This document shows, one piece after another, positions 63,902 through 64,000 of a stretch of DNA of 64,000 nucleotides; the stretch's first letter is position 1; each line of letters starts with the position of its first letter. The stretch covers positions 4,526,001 to 4,590,000 of the forward strand of contig AP026545.1 of the NCBI GenBank assembly GCA_026075535.2, written 5' to 3'. The stretch is from Tricholoma matsutake (Eukaryota > Basidiomycota > Agaricomycetes > Agaricales > Tricholomataceae). Under the pieces are notes generated by a model that searched no databases, was not told the origin of the DNA, and worked only from the letters and a program-made list of their open reading frames with translations. A program made the translations under genes and the position numbers.

Positions 63902-64000
63902 ATGTCGATCAACTTGCGCGACGCCATCTTATCTGGACTCTCCCGCCTACCAGGGACACGCGAATTCCACCTCCACGTCCTCCTTTCATCTCCCAGAAAA
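63902..64000 (+). CDS. N-terminus of a gene cut by the window edge
   Basis: The ATG at 63902-63904 opens MSINLRDAILSGLSRLPGTR followed by EFHLHVLLSSPRK and stays open to the edge. It resembles what I recall as the N-terminus of basidiomycete Rtt109-type histone acetyltransferases (LPGTREFHLHVLVSSPRK), but 33 residues are too few to be sure. Confidence 0.45.
   Translation, partial: MSINLRDAILSGLSRLPGTREFHLHVLLSSPRK

Noticed and set aside
1..64000. tRNA or rRNA genes
   Set aside because: No cloverleaf with A and B boxes or rRNA-like block was noticed; the tRNA-like match at 21510 is a primer-binding site. A tRNAscan/Infernal run would settle this.

Overview
This is nuclear DNA from a filamentous basidiomycete, most likely an Agaricomycete (mushroom-forming fungus). 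The evidence is many short introns (about 50-60 nt, GT...AG with CTRAY-like branch sites), small intergenic gaps, often divergent gene pairs, basidiomycete-style protein families (Zn2Cys6 factor with fungal_trans domain, DUF6534-type membrane protein), and transposons of the KDZ and Plavaka kinds that are typical of Agaricomycetes. No bacterial features, rRNA, tRNA or CRISPR were seen.

Region 1 (1-19648) is gene-dense euchromatin. On alternating strands it holds a Zn2Cys6 transcription factor with a 6-nt microexon (-), TOM22 (+), the NDUFA9-like complex I subunit (-), a small LLP/UPF0390-like basic protein (+), an unrecognised 80-aa protein (-), tRNA ligase TRL1 (-), SAS10/UTP3 (+), FCF2 (-), COQ5 (+) and cullin-1 (+). 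I could place most splice sites by reading frame and family conservation. Two themes recur: mitochondrial function (TOM22, NDUFA9, COQ5) and ribosome/tRNA maturation (UTP3, FCF2, TRL1, the LLP-like protein). Divergent pairs share short promoters, the shortest being 81 bp (FCF2/COQ5).

Region 2 (about 20.4-54.2 kb) is a nest of transposons. The outer layer looks like one KDZ-type element with at least three genes: a plus-strand accessory gene (broken into 20.5-21.2, 26.9-27.2 and 34.8-36.4 kb), the plus-strand KDZ transposase with CxC5 and CxC6 cysteine clusters (38.7-40.8 kb), and a minus-strand gene (broken into 41.0-42.6, 44.7-45.4 and 53.9-54.2 kb). Into it went a Ty1/copia element (TSD TTGAT), a Plavaka-like DNA transposon (7-bp TSD), three members of a hAT-like non-autonomous family (8-bp TSDs), a 325-bp fold-back MITE, a solo gypsy LTR, and another hAT-like element that itself contains a three-LTR gypsy chromovirus. 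Most borders are supported by target-site duplications, so the order of insertions can be reconstructed.

Region 3 (54.2-59.5 kb) holds a decayed DIRS-like tyrosine-recombinase retrotransposon (gag, RT, RNase H, recombinase) followed by a 1.4-kb nearly perfect inverted repeat. Region 4 (59.5-64 kb) returns to low-repeat DNA, with a damaged or poorly modelled DUF6534-like membrane protein gene and the first codons of a gene running off the right edge.

No coherent defence island or metabolic cluster is present. The most novel-looking items are the zinc-cluster microexon, the three-LTR composite chromovirus with a self-priming signature, the copia element with a half-tRNA primer site and both integrase aspartates changed to Asn, and the nested KDZ element with its uncharacterised partner genes.
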